From positions 1 through 64,000 of the forward strand of contig PQWQ01000040.1 in assembly GCA_002943765.1 (NCBI GenBank): 64,000 bases of DNA, given 5' to 3'. Positions within the stretch are counted from its first letter, which is position 1; each line of letters begins with the position of its first letter. The notes under the pieces are model-generated. The model saw nothing but the letters and a program-made list of their open reading frames with translations, was not told the DNA's origin and did not search any database. Source of the stretch: Psoroptes ovis. Its lineage: Eukaryota > Arthropoda > Arachnida > Sarcoptiformes > Psoroptidae. Both the position numbers and the translations under genes were made by a program. Positions 36,061-50,500 of the stretch are shown piece after piece.

Positions 36061-36609
36061 ATGGCCAAATATTTATCAAGACATCGTAAACAAATACTTG
36101 ATTCAATTCTACGTGTTGATCATAGTGGTGAGCTAGCTGCTGATCGTATCCATTATGGGCTAATGTATGCATTTCGTAATGATAAACAATTTCTACCTAC
36201 GATTCAACATTTGTGGGATCAGGAGAAGAAACATTTGGAATATTTTTCCAAACAATTAGTCTACAATCGAACACGCAAGAGTTTTTTGACACCTGTATGG
36301 GAAACGGTCAGTCTAGGACTAGGCCTAACAAGCGGTATGCTTGGTCGTCGTGCTGCAATGGCAGCTACGGTCGCTATTGAACGTACAATATCGGAACATT
36401 ATGATAGTCAAATACGAGAGCTACTACGTGATGATATACGGGTTAATCAAGATTTGATTGAAAACATAAGCAACATACGTGATAATGAACAAGAACATCA
36501 TGATACTGGCCGAGCGAATGATGCTGAAAGCTTACCAGGTTACTTTGTTTTCGATGCAATCATAGCCAATGGTTGTAAAATTGCTATTGAAATTGCCAAG
36601 AGAATTTGA
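36061..36609 (+). CDS. COQ7: 5-demethoxyubiquinone hydroxylase (COQ7)
   Basis: Single exon, 182 aa from the ATG at 36061; the longer frame starts at a TTG. It belongs to the ferritin-like diiron COQ7/CLK-1 family. The six expected iron ligands are visible: E24 (HSGE), E55 and H58 (EKKH), E107 (AIER), E143 and H146 (EQEH). Family knowledge: it hydroxylates 5-demethoxyubiquinone, the penultimate step of ubiquinone synthesis, on the matrix side of the inner mitochondrial membrane. The catalytic domain begins almost at residue 10, so the presequence is very short (MAKYLSRHRK) compared with human COQ7 (217 aa). Either this basic segment suffices or a 5' exon was missed. Confidence 0.94.
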   Translation: MAKYLSRHRKQILDSILRVDHSGELAADRIHYGLMYAFRNDKQFLPTIQHLWDQEKKHLEYFSKQLVYNRTRKSFLTPVWETVSLGLGLTSGMLGRRAAMAATVAIERTISEHYDSQIRELLRDDIRVNQDLIENISNIRDNEQEHHDTGRANDAESLPGYFVFDAIIANGCKIAIEIAKRI

Positions 36610-38587
36610 GATGGCTGACACCAGATGGCGTAACTTTTGAAAATTTTAAATTTTTGATGGCGCGAAACCTAATAATGCTGAATTTGTAGAAAAAAAAAAG
36701 ACACAAAAGGGTTAACGATTGATTGATAATGATAATAAATGTATTTTAGAAATGCAAAAATTTCAAAATATTTATATATTTATATATAATAATAAAACAT
36801 ATTTGAAGAAAAATAAAAATAAATTCAATGTCTGTGCATTTGTATGGATTTGAAATTGTCGAAATGTTTTGAACTGTCGAAATGTTTGAATTTGAATAAA
36901 TATATTTGTGAATTTGAACTTGAAATAATCGAAATAATGATAAATGATGATGATTGGCGATCCGCGATGGTTTTTTTTAGAGGGTTAAATTAGTCGAAAT
37001 AGTCGAAATGATTTGAACTTTTTTTCCTTAGTAAATTTAAATAAAAAGGGTTAGAGAAGGGTTAAAACAGGGTTCAAAAGGTTGTTGAAGGGTGCGAAAC
37101 AGTGTGATGTATGCGCGAAAATACATTGGCAATGTGTAATCAGTCATTTTTCGGTAGGGTCATGAGGGTAAAGTCTGTGGTATAAACGGGTCATGGGTGC
37201 GTGTTTCGTGTGTAGTCGATTGTCATTATTAATCAAATAAGTCATATTGTACCATTGCACGGATGGCCTAAGAGAAAAAATATATTTGGTTCGAAAGAAA
37301 AAAATTTGACCAGGGGTCAGGTCGAAGGGTGATGCTTTCAAATGATTAGTAGTATATACGGTGTGAAATTATAAATTCGTCAATCATTGACATCATATGT
37401 GTATGACATGATTCGTACATGGAAATAATAATTCAAAATGATTCGAAGATATATTTTTGGCACAATTTTGTACTTGTCGTTTGTTTACACGTGTTAAACA
37501 AACACGTGTTTTCGCACGTGTTTCGATTTTTGATTAAGAAAATTGATTGAAATACGTGTTAATACGTGTGTGTTTAGAGCTCAGATAATGGGTGTGTATG
37601 CGCGGGCGTATGTTTGAAGATATAAAATTAATTCAAAAATATTTAAAAATTCAATATATCACAGAGAATGATTAATAATGTAAATGTATGTATGTATGTT
37701 TGTATATAGTAGAAATATATGAATAATTGAATTTAAAAATGAAAGGGTTAATACATTGTAATAGTTGAGTATCGAAGTATTGATGATAGTGTTTAGTTCG
37801 GCTGAGATGTGTCGATATTTCAATGGTGAGATTTGAAATGGATTTGATCTTTGGACCCAAGTCTTCGATCGTTGAATTGGTGGACCGATGAATTAATGGA
37901 TGAACGAATCGATGAATTGATGATGGATTTAATGGAATGATTCACAAATGATGGTGCTTAAAGCTTTCAAAATTATATCAATATATTGGGGTAAATGTTG
38001 AGTATACATCTTTAGATTTAAGATTTGTGTGTTGATTAGTACTGAAAGGATTGCTAAGGCGTATGTTTGTATTGGTGTTCAAGTGTTGTTTGTATTTGTG
38101 CTGATTTGCATTGATTCAGAAATAATTATAATTAATAGAATTTTAAAATAAAATAATCGATGATAATAATAATAAACATTGAATAAAGTCTCTCTTGGTG
38201 TTGAGTTTGAATGAATTAATGAATGAATGAATTAATTGATAATTAATGGGATGAATGGTTTAAAAGGGTTAAAACTGATTGAAAACGAATGAATTTGAAA
38301 TGATTTGATATGATTTAAATTAATAATTGATTGAATTGATTCGATCATCGAATCATCGAATTGATTCAATGATCAATGATTGATTGGTTGAGATTATACA
38401 TATTTGTCAAAAAAAAAAAAAATCGATCAATTGGCAATATTAATATGTTCATATTCGTTGACTTGTATTGGTTGATGATAATGATTATCTTTGTCTTTTG
38501 AGATCGTATGATCGATTTTTTCATTGGTCATTTTTTTGGTAACGATTTTTGTGGATTTTAGTCCTCATTCATTGATAACAATGATGA
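36610..38587. other. Non-coding region between convergent COQ7 and grainyhead
   Basis: About 2 kb downstream of both genes, probably partly 3' untranslated sequence (AATAAA at 36734 for COQ7). It contains an ACGTG/CACGTG cluster at 37486-37572. No gene was seen. Confidence 0.5.
37486..37572. promoter_or_regulatory. Cluster of CACGTG/ACGTGT motifs
   Basis: Within 87 bp there are three CACGTG hexamers and two further TACGTGT copies, mostly in the wider context ACGTGTT. Such spacing suggests binding of bHLH or bHLH-PAS factors (inference), though it lies downstream of both flanking genes. Confidence 0.35.
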
Positions 38588-41500
38588 TCAACAAGTGTCA
38601 TATTCGACCAGCGTTATGTCATGTGTTTCGGCATCGATTTGATGCACCTCGAGCAATACAGTGTCTTCATGTGAATAATGTTTGACCATATCATCGTCCA
38701 TTTGTACGGTTATTCTGTTTGTGAATGATTTCATGGGTTAATTTAAAGGATTAATTGAACAAAATATTCGAAAAAACTAACCCTTTTTTACAGCGTTTAT
38801 AAATGTTTCGTATGTTTTTCGCTTCCAATTTGTATTTGTTTTCAATCTGGAATTCAAGAATATCGAAAGGATTAATCATTTTGACTAATTTCAATTATTT
38901 GAATAAGAATTTACCGCCCAAGCTAATCCGACTAATGTTGGCGGGACCAAATGCAGCGGATGGAAGACTTCTTCATTTTCTTGTTTGGCATATAGCAGCA
39001 CTGTTTTATAAATTAATTAATTATTTTAATTAAAATTAATCAAAATTCAACAATAATCATTCGATAAAAGGGTCATTACCTCGATCATTTAGACTTGGAT
39101 AACGTTCGAGTTTGATTTTCTTTGGTGGACAGGCGATCGGCATATCACATACTAGGGTCTGGTCATTTCGGTCACTGTAGAAAATCAGAAATAAAATTTT
39201 AGACAAAAATCGAATCAAATTAAATCGAAATTTACCATGGATGTAGATTGGTCAACGGAAGGGCTGCATGATTAATCGATGGTAATGCACCTGAATCAGT
39301 ATCATAGCCAATATCGGCGCTTGAATGGCCATAAAAATTGATATCGCCAGTGGTGATCTATGAGATTTGAGAAAATTTTAAATTTTAGAAATTTTTGATT
39401 AAAATTCAACCAATAAAATTCGGGTCACTAAACTACTTTGTCAATATCTTCACTGGGCGTAAACAGGACCGGTGGTTTTAGCAGGTCACTCATCGAATAA
39501 AATTCTGAACGATCACATGATTGATGATACATTTCTTCAATTTTTTTACGGCCATCTGTTGTAACAATCAAATCTTGGATTTTAGTCATTTTGGAAAATT
39601 TTAATCAAAAAATTTATTTGACCCTTAGAAATACTTACTTCCAGTCGCATTCATTTTACGTTTAGCCGCTCGTCGCTCTTCGTCACGTGTTTTTCGTTCG
39701 GCACCTTTATCACAAAACACTTTGATTTGACAATAACCACGATGTGCCGGTGTACTACCTTCACGGATATCATCAAAGGTGTCCACCTGTAAATGAAGCG
39801 GTAGTCCCTAGGTGTTTTAAATTAAGAAAAATTCATTAATTTTGAATGGAATTAAACAAATCCCAAAATTACTTTGACGCCTTTTTGATTACTGAAATCG
39901 GTGCTCAAACATTGTACGGCAATGTTCACTTTGGCCGGACCTTCCAACGGGTTCCAATAGAATGCTATGGCATTGTGTGCAACCTCTTCGATAGGGCCAA
40001 CGATTCCGGATGAATTTTTCGTGTCGGCATCCAGAATCCGTTGTTTGACACTGTGCTGGCGGCTATGCCAAAATTGCCAGGCTTTAACCTCTTCTTCTTG
40101 GGTTTTCTCTTCGCGAAACACCAACATAACGATTGACTGGCCGATGGAATCGAATGTTTAATTAATTAATTCAGTTTAATTGAAGAAAATCAATCAAAAA
40201 CGTACCTTAACAGTTCCATTTTTTAATGGTTTATCCAAATCATTAATATATTCAAGAGTTATACCATAAAATTGACCTTTATTAATGTATGTAACACGAT
40301 CATCTTCACGTCTTTGACTGGTCGATATTGGTGATTCAAGAAAATATTTAAATCCAACATCTGAAAATCTGAGATTTGATTTAAAAATTCGATTAGAAAT
40401 GATTGATTAGTTGATTAGTTAATCAGCTGATTTAAATATTTACAATTTAGGAATATGTATTTTATCGATATCTGAATTACGGCCATATTCATGCCATGAA
40501 CGACGATTTGCTGATTTAGTGATTGCCGCCGGCTGACCAGCATTGATCGATGATGTTGATGCTGGTGTTGTCGTTAGGTTAGCTGCTACTATTGCGCCTA
40601 ATGATGTTGGTGATGTAACCGATGCTGGAGCTGATGATGATGATAGCGATGATATGGATGATGATGAAATTGATGATACGGCAACGACGGCTACAGCTGA
40701 TAAATCAGTTGCCGATGTTACGGCTGATACTGGTAATAATGTTGTTGATTGTTGTTGTTGTTGCGGTTGTTGTCCTGTAGCTCCTGATGCTGCCGTAAGG
40801 CCAGTATATTCAAATATCTAATCATCGATTTGAATTTTAAAAATAGAAAACAATCAATCATATACATGGTTCATTATTATATTAAGGTCGTCCGAAAAGT
40901 TCTGGCCAATTTTCATGTGGCAACTCTATTGATTAAGCCGAATGAACTTTTCGAATAACCTAATATAATTTTAATAAATTTAATTATAGCCATACCTGCG
41001 GGATTGCTGTGGTCGTGGTGGCCGATGATGAAGCTGATGATGATGATGTGGATGAAGCGGCAGATGAAGATGAAGCAACGGATGATGATGATGCCGCTAC
41101 TGCAGCAGCAGCTGGTAAAGTGGTAATCGAATCTTGTCTAGGTGTCGCTTGTGCAGTATCACCAATTCCACTATCAGGTGATGGCAAATCAACAGTCAAA
41201 CATCCATGGATTGCCGTTTGTTGTTGCTGTTGCTGCTGATGAATGGTATTTGTTTTATAACCATTAACGATTGTAGCGCCACCACCGCCTACGATGGTCG
41301 TTGTTGCTGTTGTAATCGGTTGCAAGGCGATTGTACCGGGTTGCTGCTGTTGGGTGATGTTGACAATATTGGTTTGCTGCTGTTGCCGTAAATAACGATC
41401 CAAAAATGACGTTTCAGTTTCACCAATCAAATTCGTTTGATAATTTGACTGATTTGGTTGATTCGATTGATTAACAATTGTTAATTGATGCGACAATTGT

Positions 41501-44500
41501 TGTTGTTGTTGAGCATTGGTCAGCTGTTGTTGCTGCTGTCGAATCGAATGAAATTGTTGTTGTTGATCATTGCCGCCATTATTGGCCGCTAGTGTCGCTG
41601 GATTCGTTGTGGTCACAATTATTTGTTGTGGCTGCTGCGGTTGTGGCTGTTGCTGCTGTACACCATTTGTTGGATAATATTCACGATATGTTATGTAATC
41701 GGTTGTCAAATAAACAGTACCACCGTTTGTGGTACGTGCTGCCGTAGGAGCTACGGCCGTATATGCTTGTGGTGTTAAAGCTGAATTTGGATTTACTTGT
41801 AGCGTTGCATATTGTCCACCAGCAGCGCCACCACCACCGGATAAATCATATGCCGAAGCGGCTGCTGCTGTTGCAAATGTTAATTGTTGAGGTGTTTGAT
41901 GATGTTGTTGATGAATGGCGCTGCTGTTGTTTGTATTATTGCCATTATTATTTGGATATGGTTGCGCTGGTGCTAGCGATATCACGGTGGCCGGTGGTGA
42001 TGGCTCCAATTCACGTTCAACAACATTTGCATTCGTTTGTATAACATCGACCATTTGTCCTGGTGATGATAATGGTGGTAGCTGATCTAATGATGTTGAT
42101 TGATCATTTTTCAGGTGAACAATATCATTTACATGATGCAATACTGTGGCTGTTATTGATGATGATGAAGGTGTGGATGATGCAGATGATGATTGTGGTG
42201 GCGCTGGTGGTGATGTTATTGTAATTGGTTCTGTTTTTATGTGTACAATACTGCTATTGGTATTATCATTGGTCGTTTGCTGATGTTGTAATAAGGTCGT
42301 TGTCGGTGATGAGGATGTAGGCTCTGATTTTACTTGAATCAATTCCGACCCGTGTAACACTGTGGTTGTTGATTGTGAATTTGGTGGCGCTGCTGCTGCT
42401 GTTGTTACGATTATTGTTTGATGACCATTCGTTGCTGCAGCCGATGATGATGTAGCTGATGGTGAAGATGATACAGGTGATGATGATATAGATGTCGTAG
42501 TCGCAGACGTCGCTGTTGTCGATGATGATGATGATGATAGCTCTTGTTGTGGTTGTTGATGATGCCCACTACTACCACCACCAGCTATCGATTGTATCGC
42601 ACCACCACCATTCACAATCAAATTATCACTATTTCCACTTGTTGGGGTCGTTGTTGCAATGATTAAATGATTTTTAATTGATGATTGTTGTGGCTGTTGT
42701 TGATGGTCTATTTTAACAATTGTGGTCGATTGTTGTGGCGATTGAATTGGATGACCATTTAATGGACTATGATGATTATGATCAATTGATGATGGTGATG
42801 GTGATGATGATGTTGTTGATGATGGTGTCGCTACTATCGACGTCGATGATGAACCACTTGTAGATGTTGTAATGGCTGATGTCGCTGCTTGTTGTACAAT
42901 TGTTGCCTGCTGTTGTTGTTGTAATATACCATCGGCCGTATTCAATGATGCCGATACTGGTACAGCACTGATCACATGGAAATCAAAGAAATAAACAAAA
43001 ATTAGGTCCAAAAATCCAAACAAATTGAAACGAAATCAATTTTAATTAAAATAACTCATCAAGCCTATCAATTAATTAACACATTTTCGATTAATTACCC
43101 CAATAAATAATTACCAATAATTAATGACGCTTTGCATTATTATTATTATTATACTAATACATGAAACATAGAACACGTACACACATTTACAAACACGTGC
43201 ACACACAAAAACAAATTAATTAAATCATTAATACATCAAATTGATTAAATCAACTAGATTCAACTAGATGAATTCAAAGAAAATTTTGACCCGAAATCAT
43301 TTCACAAATGTTCATCGATTAATGGTCAACCAACACTGATTGATTGATTGTTGTTGTTGTTGCTGCACAAGCAAACACATGTAACATATATCTATTAACA
43401 TTAAATCAATCATTGATCAAATTATTGAACAAAATGACAATGACAATCAACTAAACTAAACAATAATAATCACAAATCAAACCAGTTTCATATATCGACA
43501 TATACAGGTCGATGAGATGTTGTGTTGTTGTTTATAATTGTTGTCTTTGAAATCAAATTTCATTCATTCAAATCTGATTTCAAATCATATCGGTTCGAAT
43601 TGGTCAAATTACACACGGGTCAAATTACTGGATCACTTGCGCAAGTGTTCAAGGTGATTAACTCAGATTTATTTCGATTTTTCACAAGGTACAGACCTCA
43701 TAAACTCACACAAAAAATACTCGTTGCTTTGCGCTTTTTGTTTATTCACTTTTTGGATTGTTTTTGTTTTTTTAAACATTTGCTTGTTAAGCATTAACTC
43801 TTACAAAGCTTGAACAAAGCTTGCTGATTAATAATTCAAAATTGAAAACACACAAAAAGCTTACACACGTACATACCATGTACACATACATACACACACA
43901 AACACTTGTTGCACACACGCACACACATACATACATACACAAGCCATATGGCCTTCAAATTTTCAAAATTTGAAATAAACAAAATGTCTCCAAAAAATTT
44001 AAAAATTTGAACAAATCTGAAAAAAATTCCACATCCATTTCACCACCACCACCACCATCCACACACACACATACAACGCATTACACTTGCTCAATGCATC
44101 CCCACCATCCATCCACACACACACACACACATACAAGCAACAAGTGTTTATTACCACTGTGTGTAAGGTTAATACCTGTGTATTTACAATAACAACAACA
44201 ACAAGCGTAATAGGTACCTCTCTTTGATCAGTGGTGGTGGTGATGCTTTCGGGATGCTCAACGAATGGACAGTGACGATGCAGTGGGGATGGTACAGTGG
44301 ATGGTGGCGGTGGCCACAATGGTGGCGGTATTTTTTAGTGTACATCCAAATCCACACTAATCACCGAAATCAAATGATCAAATTTGAATTTTTGAAGAAT
44401 TATTAATTCCATTCACACATACACACTCTAAGAGTGTTGAGAATAATTTTTAAAATTGATTTATCCATAAGCTTTGATCGCTCTACCAGTCATTAATTTT

Positions 44501-47500
44501 TTAAAAATCTGAATCTCGGCTGCCAGCGTTTACATCTGTAATGTATAAAATGCCCGTGTCTGACTCGGGCTGAGCAAGTCACAAGCAAAAATTTTTAAAC
44601 GTGAAAACCCAGATATAAACAGTATGGCGCTATTTTTCAAAAAATCAAAATTTCATACGTGTTCAAGTAAATGTGTTCAAATGTGTGATATGCATAATCA
44701 TTCGTTCGATATTATAATCATCATATGCATCACATGCGCGGCTATTTCGTTTCATTTCATTTCATTTTGCTCAGGCTTTAACCATGGTCAATCATCAATC
44801 ATTTCAAAATGATGATGATCAAATGATTGTGGACACATTCGAGCTGATTCATTCCCTCAAAATAATCATAGCTGGCGCAGCTTTGTTGCGCGGTAATCAG
44901 TCGATAATCTCGCGCGCGATAAGGCGAGTAATAATCAGCATCGAAATGTCTTAACCCTTTCAAATCGAACCTTTTCAACTCAAACCCTTTTCACTCGCAA
45001 AGCAAAATGATTCGATTTGGTTTGATTTTGATTCGATTTGACAAGTTGATTTGATTCGATTAAATCAAACGATAAAATCGAATCAAATGATCAAATCGAT
45101 TTAAGACGTCGCAGGCTTAGAAATTTGTTCAAAATTTAAAGGTATAGCCTTAACACCCACACGCGCAGCTGGAATAAATTACACTGCGAAATTACTGGTC
45201 AAATGACCAATCAAATAACTTGTCAAATGACTAATTAATCCAAGAAATTAATTAAATTCGATTATTTTACCTCCAAACCATTTCTTGTATGGTGGCCGCA
45301 TCGCCCGTAATACTTTTACCATCGGATGTAATCAACGTAATACCAGGTGATGCTTTTAAATTATTAAGATTATGATTAATTAATGTTTGATTACATTGAT
45401 TATTGACGACCCCATTCAGATTAAGGTTCAAATTTGAATTATTCGAATTAATCGATGATAACATTGGTATCATATTATCACTGACCACAACGGGTATTTT
45501 ATAAAAATGATCATATAATACAGTGGATGATGGGGGCGTTGTGGTCGCCGAAGCTGGGGTCGTTGTCGTCAGTAATGCGGAATCATTATTCGCTGCTGAT
45601 ACTGTGGTCAATATGGTGGGCTGTGATTGTTGCAATGCTGCCGATGATGATGCGGATACGGTGGTTGCAGATGAACCATTGATAATTGTTTGATTATTGC
45701 TGTTATTGAAAGGGTTATAACCTTGATTATTTTGATTCGTATTATTAAAATTGATTTGATTTAAATTATTATTATTCAGCTGATTTAATTGATTGCTATT
45801 TAAATGATGATGATTATTCATATGATGATGATGTTGATGTCCAAGATGTTGTACAATATCGGCTGTATGGCCGCCGTTTATGTTGAGCATTGTTGTCACG
45901 ATTGTACCTATGAATGGACCGGATAAAAATATTTGATAAATTAATCAATCAAAATTTACTGAAAAATAATCGATTGTATCGATACAATCGATTATTATTT
46001 TTCGATAAGAAAAACAAAAAGAAAAATTAATCAAATTCAAAATGAATGACCGCATGATGTCCAATGTCCGAACGTATTTTAATTCAAACAATAGACTTAG
46101 TGTAAAATGAACAAGTGTGGAGTAAGTGTCATGAAATTACTTATTAATGAAACAAAAAAAAAAAATCGAAACAATCGATACAATCAAAAATTTTGAAATA
46201 TTCAGTGGAACTTAGTTCAGTGCCATTTCACATTCGATCATTTCGATTTTGATTACACACACACATATACAGTTATCATGTTTCCTCATCATCATCATAA
46301 TCATTAATGATTGTCGTAATTAATGAATAATATTCATGGGTGTGTACCTGACACAATCGTCAAAAAAAAAATTTGAATTAATTAATTCATAGATAACAAT
46401 GTAGCCATTTACACACAGTGAAAATGGCGATACACAGTGAAAAAAAAATGGTGAAATTTTTCCCAACGGCGCATGCTCCGTGAAGCAAAAAAAAAACTAG
46501 GCGTCATTATTTGTTCTGGCTCCCTGGTTGGCTACGGCAAAAAGCAGTGGCTGCAGTGCGCATGCGCACGATCAAAAATAATGTTTTCTCGAAGAAGAAA
46601 AATGAAAAATGAAAATCATAACCGAAAATATGACATTCACACGCCATTAATATATGCACATAAATCTCCGCCCAATTTTTTCATATAGGTTTCTCATCGT
46701 GTATCCAAAAATTTAATGAACGAAATATAAAAAATCTTATATAATCGATATTATCGAATATATAAATCGAAAAAATGAACCAATTTATTATTATCATCGA
46801 TAATTAATCAATGAATCAATAAATAAATCGATAAAAATAATCAAAATAAATGTGTTTCATACATTGAAATACATTTCGCTGTATTAATTTATTACGTAAA
46901 AAAATCAAATAAAAATCGACGAAAAAAAAACTTTCAAAGGTGAGAGTTTATACGATGCAACTATCATATAAAACAAAAATCCCCTACAGTCTGCCCCCAC
47001 CGTACACCACCACCACCTCCACCGAAATCCCCCCACAGTCTACCCCCACCGCCACTATTACCACCACCACCAGCAAGCATCACCCTTACTCATTCATCCA
47101 CGAAATCACTAAAATAATTCATTCATTCACTCAATGGAGGGGTATGAATGAATGAATTGAATAAATTGATTGTCCGTTGTTGAAGGATGACGACCTCATA
47201 CACGAAACAATGAACAATCTGCCATCAGAAGAGAGATACGCAACACCACCAACCGCCACCACCATCATCAACAGCTTGCTCATCACTTGAATAAACAGCC
47301 ATCTTCCTGCCATCAACATTATCTAACATTCATTCGATTCAATTCATGGAGTAATTCATCGATTCGCTCTCTCTTCTCTCCTTCACTTTTGGTTACACGA
47401 TTTACTTATCGTATCGTCATTACTTATCACAATTACTTATATATTTCTCTTTAAGAAAGGTATCCATCCATCCATCAATCTTCATTTCGAATGTTTTTCG

Positions 47501-50500
47501 CTTCGTTTGTTGCATTCGTCCATCACCATCATCATCATAGGTGGGGGTGGGGTGAACCTTACATCACAATTCACAGCCATTCACTCGAAAATTCAATTTT
47601 CTTGAGTGAATGAAAATGAATTAAAGACATAAGAAATAAGTAATTTTTCTTCAAGACACACTTGATGATGATGATGATAATGACTATTATCAATTGAACA
47701 ACAACAACAACGAATGCAGAGGTATTCGAATCTTCAAATTCAAAGCATGCACAGTGAATGAAATATTAGGTTGTCCGAAAAGTTTTGGCCGAATTTCATG
47801 AACAACTCTCGATTGATTAAGCCGAATGAACTTTTCGGACAACACTAATAATAAATAATGAACCATTATCATTTCATATCACCGCCAGCACCACCATCAC
47901 CGCCGCCACTGCCACCACCACACCTTGCCCCTGGCTATCACAATAAATTTTATTTTCACTTTGAATTTAAAAAGAGCTAAAACATCAAGTGAAACCAAAT
48001 GGTGGACGGGTGCCTGTGGCTGGCGCATGAGGTGGAGGGACGAACAATCGCAGCCTGCCCGCAGGGGGCTGAATGTGAACAGAAGTAATGATGATGGCAA
48101 GGTAGTTTACTCAAAGGTAGTTACCTTTGAGTATTCACAATTTTGACTTTAAGAATTTCGTAAAAAAAATCTTCGAAACACTGGCAAATGGATGATGTCG
48201 ATGTACCCTGATTATGATCATCATCATCATCGTCGATGAAATAACGAATGTCTTCACACACACAGTGAATGCACATCTTAAGATATCCACGATTTTCTCT
48301 TCGTTTCTTCAATTATTTCTAAGACTATACCTTTTGACGGTATAAAATGGGCAATCATTTGATCACGATGATGAACTTTTCATGTGTACACAACAACAAA
48401 CAATTCATTTTATTTCGGTGATTATTTTCTCTGTGTGTAAATGTCGAAAATGGGGAAATCAAAAAAAAATCAAATTTGAAAACATTCGAAGCTAAAGAAA
48501 AGTTTCTTTGAAAGAATTTTCGTGGCCCCCTCTCAGCTAAGACATTCGTCCAATTCAATATTCAAAGGTATAAGGCCTTCGCCCGCGAATACCCTTTGCC
48601 GAAAAAAACGCTTCCAAACACTGCAAACCCTCCGGATCCTCTAAACCCCACTAGCCCTCCGAACCTTCGAAGCCCATACCCTCGTTCATACATCGCCCTC
48701 ATCAGCCTCATCAATTGGCCGAAATTCTTTGAATTTTAATTCAAATCACAATGTTTCACAGGTGGAAACCTTTAAAATTGAAGCCAATTCACAGACAAAA
48801 ACACTGAGTAACAGGCACAAACCTTGCCAAAACAATACTGCGGATGTTTTTCGAAGAGGACCCAACCCGTGTTTTGTTTTGTTCGATATTCACAATTCAA
48901 TATTCAATTCAATTGTCCATCTCCATTGAATTCAATTCATTCGATTCAAACATTTGAAATGTTTGACAGGAAAAAACTGAAATGAAATTGAAAATATTTA
49001 CACCTGAAAATAAATACACAGACACAAAAAAAAACAATGGAATATTGAGTAATACACCTGAAATGTCAAAAGGTGAATTGCATAATGAATCAATGAATGG
49101 AGGATGAATTAATACTGGAAAAGTTTTTGAAACGTATAAATTGATTCATAGCAAACTGATACAAGCAAATGATGGCTTGCCCTGAGGGCAGCATTTTTGA
49201 AAAAAATGCCCCGGGTTATTGAACAAAAATTTTGCCCCTAAAAATTTTCCAGGACCTTAGTCAACAAATAACTACGAATACCCTACTAAATCCTGGTCAA
49301 AGCCATCAACCTGTACCTGAATGTACAAACTACACCACCACCAAATATCAGATGGACCAGGTGAGTGGCCAGGTGAAGCCAAAAACACTAATTTACCTTC
49401 ATATTTACCAAGGTATGTACCTTTGACAGGCCTTACTACAAAAACAAAAATTTTCTACCTGCATGACCATGGAATTATCAAAAAAAAACAACGGTAAAAT
49501 TTAAATGGCCCACATATACTCACGTACATACACAGGTATTTATACGCATTATTTACTCGTGTATTATCATAGACACAGGCACACATACACACACAGGTAT
49601 CACAGGTAAATATTAATTGAAAGAAAAATTCAAGAAAATTGGACAAATAAACAAGCAAATATTAGGTTGTCCGAAAAGTTTTGGCCGATTTTCATGAACA
49701 ACTATCGATTGATTAAGCAGAATGAACTTTTCGGACAACCTAAATAGAGATAAATGAATATACACAGACAGCCATAGACAGTCAAATAGACAATCAATAA
49801 ACAGCAGAAGAATACACAGGCATGAAATGAACGAATGTTAAATAAACCTGTTGCTTTTGTTTATTTCTGTGTCTGTCTATGTGTATTTGATTCCATATTT
49901 TCAAAATTTTTCGAAAATAAACAAATAAATTTGAAAATTTCAATACCCTCGGGGCAAATTTTCAAATTTTCAAATTTAAAGATCGTGGAGAAACCAAGAC
50001 TAGTGAAAAAAAATTCGGGTGAAAAATGACCTGACCTGGCCAGGGCCTGGCCAAGCACCTGAACCTGTAAATTTTGTGAGTTTTTTGCTTCGGGGAAGCA
50101 GAAAATGTCAAATAAATCAAAGATTTTAATTGGTCGATTCAATGACCAATCGTTTGGTCACCAAAAAAAAAGCATCCAATGAAATTGATTAAATGAAAAA
50201 ACAATAATTTTTTTTTGTCCAATAAAATTTTAGATCAAAGAACCTATAAAATTCGAATTTTCTCGGTATTTTTCGAGTCGAAAATTCATGGTAAAAACAC
50301 ATAGAGTTACATACAAGGAAATTTGCCTACTTGCATCGTATAAACTCGAGATTTTGAATGACCAATTCGCCTAACCAAAAAAACTACTGTCACCAAGCAT
50401 CTAGTCGCGGCAAGGGTCATACCCTTGGTGAGGGTCATTTGTCAAAATTTCTGCAGAGAAAATTTCTTGGAAATTTGATCTGAGAAATCTTTAGGAAAAA

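Larger units (their letters stand above)
42968..45270. other. Grainyhead intron 2, 2.3 kb
   Basis: It holds CA-rich microsatellites (43914-43945, 44114-44141), a CCACCA-rich stretch near 44040, a near-palindromic GC-rich 19-mer at 44551-44570, and a CpG-rich block around 44870-44935 including TCGCGCGCGA. No exon was recognised inside. Confidence 0.6.

Noticed and set aside
41009..41239. Plus-strand Asp/Val/Cys-rich frames over the grainyhead large exon
   Set aside because: They are antisense shadows of the Gln/Ser/Thr codon runs of grainyhead; the minus frame is longer and splices in phase.
44478..44530. tRNA-like GACTGGTAGAGCG on the minus strand near the GC palindrome
   Set aside because: It resembles a D-arm/A box only; no B box GGTTCGAATCC, cloverleaf or acceptor stem could be found.
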